The notes under the pieces: generated by a model
Seen by the model: only the letters and a program-made list of their open reading frames with translations
Databases searched by the model: none
What the model was told of the DNA's origin: nothing
In this document: piece by piece, positions 5,439 to 5,566 of the stretch
Position numbering within the stretch: position 1 is the stretch's first letter
Layout: every line of letters begins with the position of its first letter
Assembly: GCA_009692395.1 (NCBI GenBank)
Contig: SHZG01000161.1
Location: forward strand, 1-5,566
Direction of reading: 5' to 3'
Length of the DNA stretch: 5,566 nt
Source: Methylococcales bacterium
Lineage (GTDB): Bacteria > Pseudomonadota > Gammaproteobacteria > Methylococcales > Methylomonadaceae
Position numbers and translations under genes: made by a program

Positions 5439-5439
5439 T
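5413..5439 (+). promoter_or_regulatory. Possible junction promoter for the transposase
   Basis: TATAAT (5434-5439), inside the IS end, is a perfect -10 hexamer. TTGACC (5413-5418), which belongs to the toxin gene, matches a -35 at 5 of 6 positions. The 15-base spacing is shorter than the optimal 17. If active, the promoter was created by the insertion; it would fire into the transposase. Confidence 0.3.
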
Positions 5440-5566
5440 TTGATTATTTTAAATTAGATGACATATTCAGCCGATTTCCGCCAAAAAGTATTGACGATTA
5501 AAGAACAAGAAGGGCTAACACAAGCGGAAGCGGCAGTGCGTTTTGGTGTTGGAGTGGCAAGTATAA
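5422..5566 (+). mobile_element. 5' end of an IS630-family insertion sequence (partial)
   Basis: The IS begins at or near the TATA at 5420-5423, inside the toxin gene; IS630/Tc1-type elements target TA, so the exact edge is ambiguous by two bases. The terminal sequence starts GCCAAAGCAGTATAATTTG and resembles the inverted sequence at 1-63. The transposase reading frame starts about 36 bases in and runs off the window. The other end and the TA duplication lie outside the window. Confidence 0.75.
5458..5566 (+). CDS. IS630-family transposase, N-terminal part
   Basis: The first 36 residues are visible (MTYSADFRQKVLTIKEQEG followed by LTQAEAAVRFGVGVASI). This is the N-terminal helix-turn-helix of IS630-type transposases (HTH_Tnp_IS630 type), which binds the IS ends; the DDE catalytic domain would follow beyond the window edge. 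The start is the first ATG inside the IS end; it lacks a clear Shine-Dalgarno sequence, as is common for transposases kept at low expression. TATAAT lies 18 bases upstream, so a transcript from it would have an almost absent leader. The frame is open to the window end; completeness cannot be judged. Confidence 0.82.
   Translation, partial: MTYSADFRQKVLTIKEQEGLTQAEAAVRFGVGVASI

Overview
The window reads as chromosomal DNA of a moderately AT-rich proteobacterium. A gammaproteobacterium is most likely, perhaps a sulfur-oxidising or methylotrophic type. That guess rests on protein style (OadGAB, DUF805, ChpS/MazE-like antitoxin, IS630-type transposase with an MTYS start) and on the hairpin-rich intergenic repeats; no taxonomic marker gene is present.

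The core is one + strand operon, oadG-oadA-oadB (1463-4694), closed by a strong intrinsic terminator (4727-4768). It encodes the three subunits of a sodium-pumping oxaloacetate decarboxylase. OadA carries the carboxyltransferase domain and a biotinylated C-terminal domain, OadB is the membrane decarboxylase/Na+ channel, and OadG is the small anchor and assembly subunit. Key metal-binding, biotinylation and Na+-pathway residues are present, so the pump looks functional.

Left of it on the minus strand is a DUF805 small membrane protein gene (426-836), with a better start than the longest reading frame suggests. The gene-poor stretch 1-425 holds an IS-like end (about 1-63), a short minus-strand reading frame resembling the start of a PAS domain (125-238), an extended -10 promoter (240-248) and a + strand terminator-like hairpin (372-415) with no convincing gene between them. 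The stretch 837-1462 holds the DUF805 leader and its hairpin, a roughly 91-bp palindromic element flanked by TAGCTCT repeats (991-1081), a small inverted repeat (1131-1172) and a candidate oad promoter near 1379-1407; I see nothing else there.

Right of the operon, 4695-5115 holds the terminator, a small bulged hairpin, a 118-bp four-hairpin repeat (4846-4963) and the mazE promoter/operator region. Then come an intact MazE/ChpS-type antitoxin gene (5116-5370), a mazF-type toxin gene cut off after 22 codons (5370-5438), and the start of an IS630-family transposase (5458 to window end). A 14-base sequence at the start of this IS recurs in inverted orientation at 51-64, so the 5.3-kb segment appears to lie between two related IS copies in the same orientation.

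The genes themselves belong to known families. The parts most worth a second look are the IS ends, the broken toxin, the two palindromic repeats and the possible small RNA. I found no convincing new multi-gene system.
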